From NCBI RefSeq assembly GCF_001007875.1, contig NZ_CP011412.1, positions 806,001-870,000 on the forward strand: 64,000 nt of DNA, written 5' to 3'. Positions within the stretch are counted from its first letter, which is position 1. Every line of letters begins with the position of its first letter. The notes beneath the pieces were generated by a model that was not told where the DNA came from, searched no databases, and saw nothing but the letters and a program-made list of their open reading frames with translations. This DNA comes from Sedimenticola thiotaurini (GTDB taxonomy: Bacteria; Pseudomonadota; Gammaproteobacteria; Chromatiales; Chromatiaceae). Below are positions 39,158-48,442 of the stretch, one piece after another. The position numbers and the translations under genes are program-made.

Positions 39158-40089
39158 GGCAGTTGCTGATTTCCCTCCTTGTTATTCTGCTCACGGGTTG
39201 CAGTGCCATTGTGACAAAAACTGCTCCCACGGCGCCTCCGCTATCCCCGGCAGAACTGATCCAACAGGCAGAGAAACTGTACCAGCAGGAGCAGTGGCAT
39301 GAGGCGCTGGTGCTGCTTGGTTCGGGGCTGGACCGGTATCCTGATGAGCGGCGTCTTGCCGAGTTGCACGCTGAAATAAAACGTAATTGGGAGATGCGAA
39401 AACGGAACCGGGAGGACTGGATTCTGGTGCATGAAACCAGTTCGCTATGGAAAAAGGTTCCGTATCTGGAGGAACTGGTTTCTATTGATCCGGACAATAT
39501 TATTACCAGGTCCCGGCTGCTGTTCTGGCAGAACATGCTCAAGTCGAAAGTTCCCGATCTGATAGCCTGCGGCTCGGTACATCTGCATCTGGATCAATCC
39601 CTTGCCGAGGCCTGCGTCACCCTGGCCGAAAAGATCAAGCCGACCGAGGAGAGCGCTTTTTTGCTGCGCAAAATCCAGCAGTCCCATGCCGAGAAAAAAC
39701 GAACCGAACGCTCGAAAAAGGCGGTTCAGGAGAAGCATGATAAGACCCAACAGCGCAATCGACTGTTAAAACAGGCCCAGGCACAGATCGCCGATGAGGC
39801 CATCCCGGATGCAGTCGCCTCGCTTCAGCAACTGCTGGAACTGGTACCGGATGACCCGGAGGCCAGCGGACTGTTGGAACAGGTGATCCGGGTTCGCGAT
39901 GAGAAGGTGGCCAATCTGATCGCATTCGGTGATGCACTCTATCGGGAGGAACAGATCGAGCAGGCGGTATCTGTATGGGAGTCGGCGGAAAAACTCGACA
40001 TGGGGCGTCAGGATGTGGCGGGGCGCATCGAGCGCGCCATGAAGGTTCTTGAGCGGCTGCGGGAGATTCAGGAACAGCCGGTGCCCTGA
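39154..40089 (+). CDS. TPR-like lipoprotein coupled to the cyclase
   Basis: A 311-residue lipoprotein. The signal peptide RQLLISLLVILLTGC carries Cys16 at the lipobox, with Ser next, pointing to the outer membrane. The mature part is helical. It has a TPR-like repeat near the N-terminus (LIQQAEKLYQQEQWHEALVL), a Lys/Glu-rich coiled segment (HAEKKRTERSKKAVQEKHDK) and TPR-like repeats again near the C-terminus (AIPDAVASLQQLLELVPDDP and IAFGDALYREEQIEQAVSVW). ATGA overlap with the cyclase stop means coupled translation. It could deliver a periplasmic or envelope signal to the cyclase sensor domain; that is inference. Confidence 0.85.
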   Translation: MRQLLISLLVILLTGCSAIVTKTAPTAPPLSPAELIQQAEKLYQQEQWHEALVLLGSGLDRYPDERRLAELHAEIKRNWEMRKRNREDWILVHETSSLWKKVPYLEELVSIDPDNIITRSRLLFWQNMLKSKVPDLIACGSVHLHLDQSLAEACVTLAEKIKPTEESAFLLRKIQQSHAEKKRTERSKKAVQEKHDKTQQRNRLLKQAQAQIADEAIPDAVASLQQLLELVPDDPEASGLLEQVIRVRDEKVANLIAFGDALYREEQIEQAVSVWESAEKLDMGRQDVAGRIERAMKVLERLREIQEQPVP

Positions 40090-40098
40090 GGGCGTGGT

Positions 40099-41073
40099 TC
40101 AGGCATCCACCGCCGGTCGACTGGTGGAGCCGATATCTCCTGACCAGAAGGCGTTGCGCGGATTGAGAAAATCGCTCCAGGGGATGTAGTGGGAGCCATC
40201 ACAGGAGAAGTTCAGCCCGATCAACCCGTTAAAAACATTGATTGACCCGGAGCGCAGATAGACCGTTTCATCCGCCAGTCGCAGTTTCTTGAAGCCCTCC
40301 AGCACCGGTTTGATTTTGTTCTGCGGCAGCACGGCATCAGAAGGATAGTCGTGCAGCGGATAGGCGAGGCAGATATCGGGATCGATCAGGTCTTCAACTT
40401 CCAGCATCCGGTAACGGAAGGGGTCATCCATCAGCCACAATGTGGCACGGCTGCTGGAGAAGTGCAGCTTGCCATGAAATACCCCGCGCTGGACAATCAG
40501 CTCCTCCATAATGGACATTACCTCATCAATATGGCTGTCCAGCACGCTCTTTACCCTTGTCTGCTGAAACAGTAGTCCCCGGATTGACGGGTCGCCTTTC
40601 ATTTGTCGCCATTGATCCGGCTCATCGTACAACTGTTGGGTCAGGGGCAGGTCGCGCAGATCAAAATCCGCACCCAGCAAGCCGATCACCCGATCCTGTC
40701 TTCTGACCAGTTGGATTGCGGTGATACTGGGGCGTCCCGACAACAGGCTGATATAGGCTTCGGAGAGGTAGTAGTCGACGGCCGGATAGATGCTGTTCAG
40801 ATAGGGACGACTGGAGCGGTCTCTGCCAAAGTGCTCCGGGAAACGGCCGCTTCCATTGATATTGTCCGAGATCTGGATGGCGTCCGTACCCAGGGCATAG
40901 ATGTAGGCGCAGTAGGGGAGTTCTGCCACCCGGTCTGCCAGTACCTGATCGAGCGACTCCCGATCAGGCCAGACATCACTGCAAGCCCTGGCAATCCGTC
41001 CCAGAATGGGCTGGATGAGGCTGCCCAGGGCTTCCCGCTGTTTACTGATGCTTTTCTGTATCGGACTCGTCAT
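40099..41073 (-). CDS. Soluble PDC-sensor-like protein without output domain
   Basis: A 324-residue protein. It starts with a helical segment (KSISKQREALGSLIQPILGRI), then contains a PDC/Cache-like sensor fold with YIYALGTDAIQISDNINGSG, the typical FGRDRSSRPYLNSIYPAVDYY, and RRQDRVIGLLGADFDLRDLPL. A second part of ~150 residues follows, with ATLWLMDDPFRYRMLEVEDL and LRSGSINVFNGLIGLNFSCDGSHYIPWSDF. There is no signal peptide, membrane helix, kinase, cyclase or GGDEF part. PDC domains usually sense small ligands outside the cell, so a free cytosolic form is unusual. It converges on the TPR lipoprotein gene with a 9-base gap. Confidence 0.75.
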   Translation of the reverse strand: MTSPIQKSISKQREALGSLIQPILGRIARACSDVWPDRESLDQVLADRVAELPYCAYIYALGTDAIQISDNINGSGRFPEHFGRDRSSRPYLNSIYPAVDYYLSEAYISLLSGRPSITAIQLVRRQDRVIGLLGADFDLRDLPLTQQLYDEPDQWRQMKGDPSIRGLLFQQTRVKSVLDSHIDEVMSIMEELIVQRGVFHGKLHFSSSRATLWLMDDPFRYRMLEVEDLIDPDICLAYPLHDYPSDAVLPQNKIKPVLEGFKKLRLADETVYLRSGSINVFNGLIGLNFSCDGSHYIPWSDFLNPRNAFWSGDIGSTSRPAVDA

Positions 41074-41111
41074 GATTTGTTACCAGTAAACCAGGGATGA
41101 GTGGACCATCC

Positions 41112-41723
41112 TCAAGGAACCTGAACTCCTTCAGCCTCCAGGAAACTGATCAGCCGGATAAGCGGTAGGCCGATCAGGGTGTTGGGGTCGTCCCCCTCCA
41201 GTCGCCGGAACAGGGCGATACCCAATCCCTCGGATTTAAAACTGCCAGCACAGTTATAGGGTTGCTCCCTGTCCAGATAACGCTCTATCTGCTGTTTATC
41301 CAGATCCCGGAAATGGACGTGGAACAGCTCACAGCTGGTCCGGGCCTGATCGGTCCTGTTGTTATAGAGACAGAGACCAGTATAGAAGGTCACCCGTTTA
41401 CCCGATGCCAGGGAAAGTTGCTCAATGGCCCTGTCACGATTCCCGGGCTTCCCCAGTATCTGTTCATCAATACAGGCCACCTGGTCGGAACCGATCACCA
41501 GGGCGTCCGGGTGTTGCCTGGCGACGGCCTTTGCCTTGGCCTCGGCCAGTCGTCGCACCAGCTGTTCCGGTGTCTCATGGGGGTGACGCTGTTCATCGAC
41601 GTCGGGGGCGCCCACGTCGAAAGCGAGCCCCAGTTTGCCTAACAGCTCCCGTCGAAAGGGCGATGTGGATGCCAGCACAATGGCGGGGTGGTTGGTCTTG
41701 AGTGCGGATGGGGTACGGTTCAT
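41112..41723 (-). CDS. maf: Maf/YceF nucleotide pyrophosphatase
   Basis: A 203-residue house-cleaning NTP pyrophosphatase. The family motif is VLASTSPFRRELLGKLGLAF, followed by DEQRHPHETPEQLVRRLAEAKA, the catalytic base region ALVIGSDQVACI, and GKRVTFYTGLCLYN. The pattern is closest to the YceF subgroup, thought to act on m7GTP. In the usual order it stands divergent from and next to yceD-rpmF-plsX; here the oadGAB operon lies between them. It is 38 bases from the PDC-protein gene, which it may precede in the same transcript. Confidence 0.93.
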   Translation of the reverse strand: MNRTPSALKTNHPAIVLASTSPFRRELLGKLGLAFDVGAPDVDEQRHPHETPEQLVRRLAEAKAKAVARQHPDALVIGSDQVACIDEQILGKPGNRDRAIEQLSLASGKRVTFYTGLCLYNNRTDQARTSCELFHVHFRDLDKQQIERYLDREQPYNCAGSFKSEGLGIALFRRLEGDDPNTLIGLPLIRLISFLEAEGVQVP

Positions 41724-42097
41724 GGGGAGTGAAATGGTTGCTCGTTTCTGGCTTTTTTATGGTTGCGCAATGCTACCAAAAATAGCGCTTCTGAGGGGAG
41801 AAATCCGACCATTTGAAAATGTAAAAAGATTTGCAATGTTGCCATCATATTGCGATGTCTTGACAATCTTAAATTTCATAGATACATTGAAAAAAAGCAT
41901 TGGTTTTATCAATACAAAGCATCTATCCATAATATACTCATTGTTTATCAATGGGTTATAAATAAACAAACTTTCCTTAGACTTGACAAGATAGCTCCGT
42001 ATCCCCTAGAAATGCGGACCGATTTAAGTCTTTTCTAATATTTGACCGTCATGCTGTAACTCCACGGACAGAGAAGCGGGACGAAGGGGCCGACATA
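41724..42097. other. AT-rich divergent region upstream of oadG
   Basis: About 370 bases between divergent maf and oadG. From ~41760 to ~42020 the sequence is much richer in A and T than the rest of the window. ORFs on both strands cross it, but none has a recognisable product or a good ribosome-binding site. It most likely carries the oadGAB promoter(s). Confidence 0.6.
41860..41888 (+). promoter_or_regulatory. Candidate sigma-70 promoter for oadGAB
   Basis: A perfect -35 hexamer TTGACA (41860-41865), a 17-base spacer and TACATT (41883-41888, 4 of 6 matches) point toward oadG. A second TTGACA (41983-41988) with TAGAAA 18 bases later is nearer the gene and could be an alternative. Confidence 0.35.
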
Positions 42098-42346
42098 ATG
42101 GATGTATCCAATCTGCTGTTTGATGGGGTGAATCTGATGCTGCTGGGGATGGGCAGCGTGTTTCTTTTTCTGACGGTTCTGGTGTTCACCATGAGCGGGG
42201 TCTCCCGGCTGGTGATCGCCTTCTCCGGTGATGAACTCTACAGCGATCCCCAGGGCCACCCCCTGCCAACAGAGCCGGAAACAGAGCACGAGGAGGTCAT
42301 TGCGGTGATCTCCGCGGCTATCAGCCGTTATCGAAACAAGTCCTAG
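42098..42346 (+). CDS. oadG: Oxaloacetate decarboxylase gamma chain
   Basis: An 82-residue protein with a single N-terminal transmembrane helix (LMLLGMGSVFLFLTVLVFTMS) followed by a short polar tail with acidic and His residues. It links the carboxyltransferase (alpha) to the membrane pump (beta) and helps place a zinc ion in the complex. The position just upstream of oadA and oadB, all in the same direction, settles the assignment even though the gamma subunit is poorly conserved in sequence. It begins 110 bases downstream of the second candidate promoter. Confidence 0.9.
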   Translation: MDVSNLLFDGVNLMLLGMGSVFLFLTVLVFTMSGVSRLVIAFSGDELYSDPQGHPLPTEPETEHEEVIAVISAAISRYRNKS

Positions 42347-42415
42347 AGCCGTGACTGCAGCACTGTCTGCCAGGTCCGCCTCTTTCCGCATCACCGTCTA
42401 GCTGAGCGAAATCCT

Positions 42416-44200
42416 ATGACCAATAACACCAAACTCGGCATAACCGATGTCGTTCTCCGCGACGCCCACCAATCCCTCTTCGCTACCCGTTTGCGGATTG
42501 AGGATATGTTGCCCATAGCTGCAAAACTGGATCAGGTCGGTTTCTGGTCACTGGAGACTTGGGGTGGCGCTACTTTTGATGCCTGTATCCGTTTTCTTGG
42601 CGAAGACCCCTGGGAACGGTTGCGGTTACTGAAAAAGGCTATGCCCAACACCCCGCAACAGATGCTGTTCCGGGCGCAGAATATTCTTGGCTATCGGCAC
42701 TATGCGGATGATGTGGTGGAGCGCTTCGTGGAGCAGGCAGCCGCCAATGGCATGGATATTTTCCGTATTTTTGACGCCATGAACGACCTGCGTAATCTGG
42801 AAACTGCCATCAAGGCGACCCTGAAAACCGGCAAGCATGCCCAGGGGACCATCTCTTATACGGTCAGCCCGGTACACGATACGGACTATTGGCTGGATAT
42901 GGCCAAGGGCCTGGAGGATATGGGGGCAAATTCGATCTGTATCAAAGACATGGCGGGCTTGTTGAAACCCTACGTGGCATTCGATCTGATCAGCCAGATG
43001 CGTGAGGCGGTCTCGGTGCCGATCGCACTGCATTGCCATGCCACCACCGGATTGAGTACCGCAACGCTGGTCAAAGCGGCCGAGGCGGGGGTGGATATGG
43101 TCGATACCTCGATCTCGTCCATGAGCATGACTTACGGACACTCATCCACCGAATCGGTGGTATCCATCCTGGATGGAACGGCGCGTGATACCGGTCTGGA
43201 TATCCAGCTGCTGGAGGAGATTGCCGCCTACTTCCGGGAAGTACGAAAAAAGTACGCTAAATTCGAAGGCGCCCTGAAGGGTGTCGATTCCCGCATTCTG
43301 GTTGCCCAGGTGCCCGGGGGCATGCTGACCAATATGGAGAGTCAACTCCGGGAGCAGGGGGCAGCTGACCGGCTGGATGAGGTGCTGGAGGAGATTCCCC
43401 GGGTCCGTAAGGACCTCGGCTACATCCCGCTGGTCACACCCACTTCACAGATCGTGGGCACCCAGTCGGTACTCAATGTGCTCAATGGTGAACGCTACAA
43501 GAACATCACCAAGGAGACCGCCGGCGTACTCAGGGGTGAATACGGGGCTACCCCGGCTCCTGTCGACAGTGCACTGCAGGCCAGGGTGCTGGAAGGGGAG
43601 GAACCGATTTGTTGCCGTCCGGCCGATCTGCTGGAACCGGAGATGGAGAAACTGACCGAAGAGTACCGGTCAATTGCCAAGGAGAAGGGGATTAAGGTTG
43701 CGGAGAACCTGGTTGAAGATGTGCTGATCTACGCACTGTTTCCCCAAATTGGTCTCAAATTCCTTGAAAATCGCGATAATCCCGCTGCCTTCGAATCCGC
43801 ACCCACGCTGGAAGAAGAGCCGGTCACACCCCCATCCGTTCCGGCAACACCTACTGCACAAGGCCCGGAATCCTATACAGTGACGGTAAACGGTAAATCC
43901 TACGGCGTGACCGTCTCTGCCGGCGGTGAGATAGAGCAGGTGGTTTCGCAACCGGCATCCCCGTCATCGGCATCGGGCAACTCGGCGGGTGAAGCGGTGC
44001 CGGCACCCCTGGCCGGAAACATCTTCAAGGTAAAGGTAACCATTGGTCAGCATATCAAGGCAGGGGATGTGATCATGATCATGGAAGCGATGAAGATGGA
44101 GACCGAAGTCAGGGCCAACCGGGGCGGAATCCTGGAAAGAATTGTCGCCAAAGAGGGCGAGGCGGTCCAGGTGGGCGATCCACTTGTGATTATCAGCTGA
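42416..44200 (+). CDS. oadA: Oxaloacetate decarboxylase alpha chain (biotin carrier and carboxyltransferase)
   Basis: A 594-residue subunit. Residues ~1-290 form the HMG-like carboxyltransferase barrel with [20 protein letters not shown] and [13 protein letters not shown], metal ligands in [25 protein letters not shown], and the conserved-domain part up to ~460. A Pro/Ala/Ser-rich linker leads to the biotinyl domain, with the modified Lys560 in [11 protein letters not shown]. It transfers the carboxyl group of oxaloacetate to biotin, and the beta subunit then decarboxylates it and exports Na+. It lies 69 bases after oadG and 1 base before oadB. Confidence 0.96.
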   Translation: MTNNTKLGITDVVLRDAHQSLFATRLRIEDMLPIAAKLDQVGFWSLETWGGATFDACIRFLGEDPWERLRLLKKAMPNTPQQMLFRAQNILGYRHYADDVVERFVEQAAANGMDIFRIFDAMNDLRNLETAIKATLKTGKHAQGTISYTVSPVHDTDYWLDMAKGLEDMGANSICIKDMAGLLKPYVAFDLISQMREAVSVPIALHCHATTGLSTATLVKAAEAGVDMVDTSISSMSMTYGHSSTESVVSILDGTARDTGLDIQLLEEIAAYFREVRKKYAKFEGALKGVDSRILVAQVPGGMLTNMESQLREQGAADRLDEVLEEIPRVRKDLGYIPLVTPTSQIVGTQSVLNVLNGERYKNITKETAGVLRGEYGATPAPVDSALQARVLEGEEPICCRPADLLEPEMEKLTEEYRSIAKEKGIKVAENLVEDVLIYALFPQIGLKFLENRDNPAAFESAPTLEEEPVTPPSVPATPTAQGPESYTVTVNGKSYGVTVSAGGEIEQVVSQPASPSSASGNSAGEAVPAPLAGNIFKVKVTIGQHIKAGDVIMIMEAMKMETEVRANRGGILERIVAKEGEAVQVGDPLVIIS

Positions 44201-44201
44201 T

Positions 44202-45335
44202 ATGAGCGGAGCAGAAGCACTTTGGCAATCCATGGGCATTGCCACCATGACCTGGGGCCAGCTGCTGATGATGCTGGTCGGCTGTTTGCTGATCTATCTT
44301 GCTGTAGTGAAAAAGTTTGAACCACTGCTGCTGTTGCCGATCGGGTTTGGCGCCATCCTGAGTAATATTCCGGAAGCGGGCATCGCCGATCCAGGTGGGC
44401 TTTTATACTATATCTATCATGTGGGTATAGAGACCGGGGTGTTTCCCCTGTTGATTTTCATGGGGGTAGGGGCCCTGACCGACTTTGGCGCTCTGATCGC
44501 CATGCCCAGCACCCTATTTCTGGGGGCTGCCGCCCAATTCGGCATCTTTGCCACCCTGCTGGGGGCCCTGGCCCTGAATCTGATCCCCGGTTTTGATTTC
44601 AGCCTGGCGGACGCCTCTGCGATCGCCATTATCGGTGGTGCGGACGGTCCGACCGCTATCTTCCTGGCCTCCCGTCTGGCGCCCGATCTGCTTGGGGCAA
44701 TTGCCGTGGCGGCATACTCCTATATGGCGCTGGTGCCGATAATCCAGCCACCGATCATGCGGCTGCTCACCACCGAAAAGGAGCGAAATATTGTCATGTC
44801 CCAGCTGCGACCTGTGGGTCGCCTGGAAAAGATACTGTTCCCGTTTACAGTATTACTGCTCTGTATCCTGTTTCTGCCCTCCGCAGCCCCACTGATCGGT
44901 ATGCTGATGTTCGGCAATCTGCTACGGGAAGTGGGGGTAGTGGATCGCCTGAGTCGCGCAGCCCAGAACGAGATTATTAATATAGTCACCATCTTTCTCG
45001 GCCTGGCTGTGGGATCGAAGCTGTCAGCGGACAGATTTCTGACCCTCGATACCCTGGGTATTCTGGCCCTGGGGGCGATCGCCTTCTGTATCGGCACTGC
45101 CACCGGTGTGCTGATGGGCAAGGTTATGTGCAAGATCAGTGGCGGTAAGGTCAATCCCCTGATCGGCGCGGCGGGAGTGTCGGCGGTACCCATGGCGGCC
45201 CGGGTGGTGAACAAGGTGGGGCTGGAGAGTAACCACCATAATTTCCTGCTTATGCATGCCATGGGGCCCAATGTGGCAGGGGTGATCGGCTCAGCAGTTG
45301 CGGCCGGCGTACTGCTGGCGGTGGTTGGGAACTAA
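44202..45335 (+). CDS. oadB: Oxaloacetate decarboxylase beta chain (Na+ pump)
   Basis: A 377-residue polytopic inner-membrane protein. It decarboxylates carboxybiotin and couples this to Na+ export. The conserved motif [19 protein letters not shown] carries Asp148, equivalent to the essential membrane Asp of the family; [21 protein letters not shown] and [15 protein letters not shown] are also typical. Two or so conserved serines sit in membrane segments. It makes the last gene of the oad operon. Together with oadG and oadA the set is complete and should provide a sodium-motive force when oxaloacetate is decarboxylated. Confidence 0.95.
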   Translation: MSGAEALWQSMGIATMTWGQLLMMLVGCLLIYLAVVKKFEPLLLLPIGFGAILSNIPEAGIADPGGLLYYIYHVGIETGVFPLLIFMGVGALTDFGALIAMPSTLFLGAAAQFGIFATLLGALALNLIPGFDFSLADASAIAIIGGADGPTAIFLASRLAPDLLGAIAVAAYSYMALVPIIQPPIMRLLTTEKERNIVMSQLRPVGRLEKILFPFTVLLLCILFLPSAAPLIGMLMFGNLLREVGVVDRLSRAAQNEIINIVTIFLGLAVGSKLSADRFLTLDTLGILALGAIAFCIGTATGVLMGKVMCKISGGKVNPLIGAAGVSAVPMAARVVNKVGLESNHHNFLLMHAMGPNVAGVIGSAVAAGVLLAVVGN

Positions 45336-45476
45336 ACGACCAGCATGCGATTGTGCTGAAGCCTGGAAAGATACTGCGTCAGGGATGGTGATCCATTATT
45401 CCGGGCGGGTTCCAAACCGACGTAAGTGTGTAATATTTTTGACGTATCCCGGATCCCGTAATATCATTGCGCGCTT

Positions 45477-46013
45477 ATGTCGTCGCGACTTCCTGAATTC
45501 ATCGATCCCCGGCGCCTAGCCAGCCAGGGAGGCGGCTACTCCGGTACGGTGAAGCTGGCTGATCTCCCGCGGTTGAGTGAGGCATTACTGGATACAGCCG
45601 GTAACGCCGGATTCAGCCTGGAGTTTTATCGTGATAACCGGAACCGGGCACGGATCAAGGGAGAGGTTCGGGCGGAGCTGGTGTTGGAGTGCCAACGCTG
45701 CCTGGAAGCCCTGGTGCTACCGGTAGATGCGGTACTCGATCTGGCGGTAATTCAGGTTCCTGAAGAGGCCGATCGGTTACCGGAATCGGTTGATCCGGTC
45801 TGGGTTGAAGAGGATACCTTGCGACTTTTGGATCTGGTGGAAGATGAGCTGATACTGGCGATTCCCCAGGTGCCACGACACGAACCTGACGATTGCGGGA
45901 CTGGAAGTTATACTCCTGCCCAGGAAGAGATGGTCAGTCAGGGACAGGAAGATGATGCATCAGACAGACCGAATCCGTTTGCCGTACTGGCCGGGTTGAA
46001 ATCTGATAAATAG
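45477..46013 (+). CDS. yceD: YceD family protein (DUF177, 23S rRNA accumulation)
   Basis: A 178-residue protein of the YceD/DUF177 family. It starts MSSRLPEFIDPRRLASQGG and shows the family motif RAELVLECQRCLEALVLPV, with the CxxC pair, then the acidic region EADRLPESVDPVWVEEDTLRL and DLVEDELILAIPQVPRH near the C-terminus. It is found upstream of rpmF across bacteria and plants and is linked to 23S rRNA accumulation. It precedes rpmF by 40 bases. The gap to oadB upstream is ~140 bases, so it probably has its own promoter. Confidence 0.95.
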   Translation: MSSRLPEFIDPRRLASQGGGYSGTVKLADLPRLSEALLDTAGNAGFSLEFYRDNRNRARIKGEVRAELVLECQRCLEALVLPVDAVLDLAVIQVPEEADRLPESVDPVWVEEDTLRLLDLVEDELILAIPQVPRHEPDDCGTGSYTPAQEEMVSQGQEDDASDRPNPFAVLAGLKSDK

Positions 46014-46053
46014 TTTAAATTTAATTGCTTATTGTAACTCAGGAGCTTGAACC

Positions 46054-46233
46054 ATGGCGGTCCAGCAGAACAAAAAAACCCCTTCAAAACGTGGCATGCG
46101 TCGTTCCCACGATGCACTTCGGGGTGAGACTCTCTCCATCGATCCAACCTCTGGTGAGACCCATCTTCGTCATCACGTCTCTCCCGACGGTTTCTACCGT
46201 GGCCGCAAAGTGGTCAGTGGTAAGGGCGAATAA
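46054..46233 (+). CDS. rpmF: 50S ribosomal protein L32
   Basis: A 59-residue ribosomal protein. It begins [20 protein letters not shown], has the family core [20 protein letters not shown], and ends with [18 protein letters not shown] precedes the ATG by 8 bases. It has no zinc-binding cysteines (the C-minus form usual in gammaproteobacteria). Its place between yceD and plsX is conserved. A strong terminator-like hairpin follows, so plsX expression may depend on read-through or on its own promoter. Confidence 0.97.
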   Translation: MAVQQNKKTPSKRGMRRSHDALRGETLSIDPTSGETHLRHHVSPDGFYRGRKVVSGKGE

Positions 46234-46266
46234 CCCTTTACACCGTGAGTCGTATGCGAGCAGTTC

Positions 46267-46302
46267 CACACAACCGTCCTTTCGGGGCGGTTGTGTGTTT
46301 TT
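46267..46302 (+). terminator. Terminator/attenuator hairpin between rpmF and plsX
   Basis: A perfect 10-base stem (CACACAACCG with CGGTTGTGTG), an 11-base loop and a run of five T lie 33 bases after rpmF. It should end most yceD-rpmF transcripts and so uncouple ribosomal protein from phospholipid genes. Confidence 0.85.
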
Positions 46303-46341
46303 GCGCCCGCAAAAGATGTCTGAACCTTCGAGGATATAAGG

Positions 46342-47367
46342 GTGAGTGATCGGATAACCATAGCCCTGGATGCCATGGGTGGTGATCATGGCCCTTCCGT
46401 CGTGGTGCCAGCTGCACTGGACTTCCTGAAAAAGGACCGGGATGTCGATCTGATTCTTGTCGGACGGGAAGAGGCCATCAAACAGCATCTGAACGGGCGT
46501 CAGCCGGATAGCCGGCTCCGGATTGTGCCAGCCTCCCAGGAGGTTGGTATGGATGAGCTGCCCTCCAGGGCGCTGCGGGGGAAGAAAGACTCCTCCATGC
46601 GGGTCGCCATCGACCTGGTGAAAGAAGGTCAGGCGCACGCCTGTGTCAGCGCAGGCAATACCGGTGCGCTGATGGCTACCGCCCGCTTTGTGCTGAAAAT
46701 GCTGCCCAATGTGGATCGCCCCGCCATCATTACCGCATTACCCTCCATGTCGGGCCACACCTGGGTGCTTGACCTGGGAGCCAATGTGGATAGCAGTTCG
46801 GACCATCTGTTCCAGTTTGCCGTGATGGGTAGTGAACTGGTCTCTTCCGTGGATGAGGATATTCCCAATCCCCGTATTGGCCTGTTGAATATCGGCCAGG
46901 AGGAGATCAAGGGGAACGACCAGGTGAAACGGGCCCATGAACTGCTGACCAACAGTTCGCTCAATTATATTGGATATATTGAAGGCGACGGTGTCTATAC
47001 TGGTGAAGTCGATGTGGTGGTTACTGATGGATTTGTCGGTAACGTTGCGTTAAAAAGCGCCGAAGGCGTCGCCAAAATGATTGCCCATTACCTGAAAAGT
47101 GGATTCAGGCGCAATATATTCACTAAATTGGCCGGTTTGCTGGCCCTGCCAGTGATCAATGGTTTCCGTAAAAAGATCGATCCGCGACGTTATAACGGGG
47201 CCAGTCTGCTGGGGTTGCGGGGGATTGTAATCAAAAGCCATGGCGGAGCCGATGTGCTGGCTTTTAATCATGCGATTAAAATGGCCAAAAAAGCAGTCCA
47301 TACCAATGTCCCGGAGCGCATAGCCCATGGGGTCGAATCTCAACTAGAAAAAAGGGCGGACGTGTGA
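46342..47367 (+). CDS. plsX: Phosphate acyltransferase PlsX
   Basis: A 341-residue cytoplasmic/peripheral enzyme. It turns acyl-ACP into acyl phosphate for phosphatidic acid synthesis. Family motifs are [78 protein letters not shown], and GANVL-like end [18 protein letters not shown]. The start is a GTG with GAGGAT upstream. It overlaps fabH by 4 bases, so the two are translationally coupled. Confidence 0.96.
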   Translation: MSDRITIALDAMGGDHGPSVVVPAALDFLKKDRDVDLILVGREEAIKQHLNGRQPDSRLRIVPASQEVGMDELPSRALRGKKDSSMRVAIDLVKEGQAHACVSAGNTGALMATARFVLKMLPNVDRPAIITALPSMSGHTWVLDLGANVDSSSDHLFQFAVMGSELVSSVDEDIPNPRIGLLNIGQEEIKGNDQVKRAHELLTNSSLNYIGYIEGDGVYTGEVDVVVTDGFVGNVALKSAEGVAKMIAHYLKSGFRRNIFTKLAGLLALPVINGFRKKIDPRRYNGASLLGLRGIVIKSHGGADVLAFNHAIKMAKKAVHTNVPERIAHGVESQLEKRADV

Positions 47368-48332
47368 CCTATTCCCGCATTATCGGAACAGGCAGTTACC
47401 TGCCTGAAAAAGTAGTTACCAATGACGATCTCGCACAGATGGTCGATACATCCGACCAATGGATCCGGGAGCGTACCGGTATACGGGAGCGTCATATCGC
47501 CGTGGAGGGTGAAACCACCTGCGATCTGGCTGAAAATGCCGCACGCAATGCCATCGCCGCTTCCGGCAAACAGATCTCCGACATTGACCTGATCATTGTC
47601 GCCACCACCACGCCGGATCAGATATTCCCCAGTACCGCCTGCCTGCTGCAGAGCCGTCTGGATATCCACGGTTGCCCGGCATTCGACGTGCAGGCCGTTT
47701 GCACCGGATTTATTTACGCCCTGAGTATTGCCGATAATTTTATCCGGGCCGGCAACGCGACCTGTGCCCTGGTTATTGGCGCCGAAACCTTTTCCCGTAT
47801 TCTGAACTGGAAGGACCGGGGTACCTGTATCCTGTTTGGTGATGGTGCCGGGGCAGTCGTTATCGAAAAGAGCGATGAGCCAGGCATTCTCTCCACCCAT
47901 CTGCATGCGGATGGGGATTACGCCAGTCTGTTACACGTACCTGAAGGGGTCTCAAAAGGTTACGACGTGGTTCGGCAAAATGCCGCTTTCGTCGAGATGA
48001 AGGGCAACGAGGTATTCAAGATGGCAGTGAATACCCTGGGCCGGATCGTCGATGAAACGCTGGACAAGAACAATATGAAGAAATCCGATGTGGACTGGTT
48101 GATTCCGCACCAAGCCAACATTCGGATCATTCGGGCAACAGCACGTAAACTGGGTATGCCGATGGAACAGGTTGTAGTGACTGTCCATGAACATGGCAAC
48201 ACCTCTGCCGCTTCGGTACCGCTGGCACTGGATGTGGCGGTTCGTGATGGCCGTATCAAGAAAGGGGAGACCCTGTTGATGGAAGCCTTTGGCGGCGGCT
48301 TTACCTGGGGTTCTGTGCTGGCCAGGTTTTAA
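47364..48332 (+). CDS. fabH: 3-oxoacyl-ACP synthase III (KAS III)
   Basis: A 322-residue condensing enzyme that starts fatty-acid synthesis by joining acetyl-CoA with malonyl-ACP. The catalytic triad is Cys113 ([14 protein letters not shown]), His in [18 protein letters not shown] and Asn in [15 protein letters not shown]. The start is a GTG inside the plsX stop. The fabD gene, which makes malonyl-ACP and commonly follows fabH, is absent here; the ~110-base gap to fabG shows no trace of it. Confidence 0.97.
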   Translation: MTYSRIIGTGSYLPEKVVTNDDLAQMVDTSDQWIRERTGIRERHIAVEGETTCDLAENAARNAIAASGKQISDIDLIIVATTTPDQIFPSTACLLQSRLDIHGCPAFDVQAVCTGFIYALSIADNFIRAGNATCALVIGAETFSRILNWKDRGTCILFGDGAGAVVIEKSDEPGILSTHLHADGDYASLLHVPEGVSKGYDVVRQNAAFVEMKGNEVFKMAVNTLGRIVDETLDKNNMKKSDVDWLIPHQANIRIIRATARKLGMPMEQVVVTVHEHGNTSAASVPLALDVAVRDGRIKKGETLLMEAFGGGFTWGSVLARF

Positions 48333-48442
48333 CTGAATCAACTGGAGCAGGGTGAGTTTTGTCCTGATTGCTGGATGATCGCCCGTTGCCAGCTTTGCGT
48401 CCCGAGCAGCACGGTTCGGGACGGTAACGTTTGGAGATAGAG

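Noticed and set aside
41635-42038. Short ORFs on both strands in the AT-rich region before oadG
   Set aside because: They overlap each other and maf, and their composition follows the AT-rich DNA; none has a family or good start signal.
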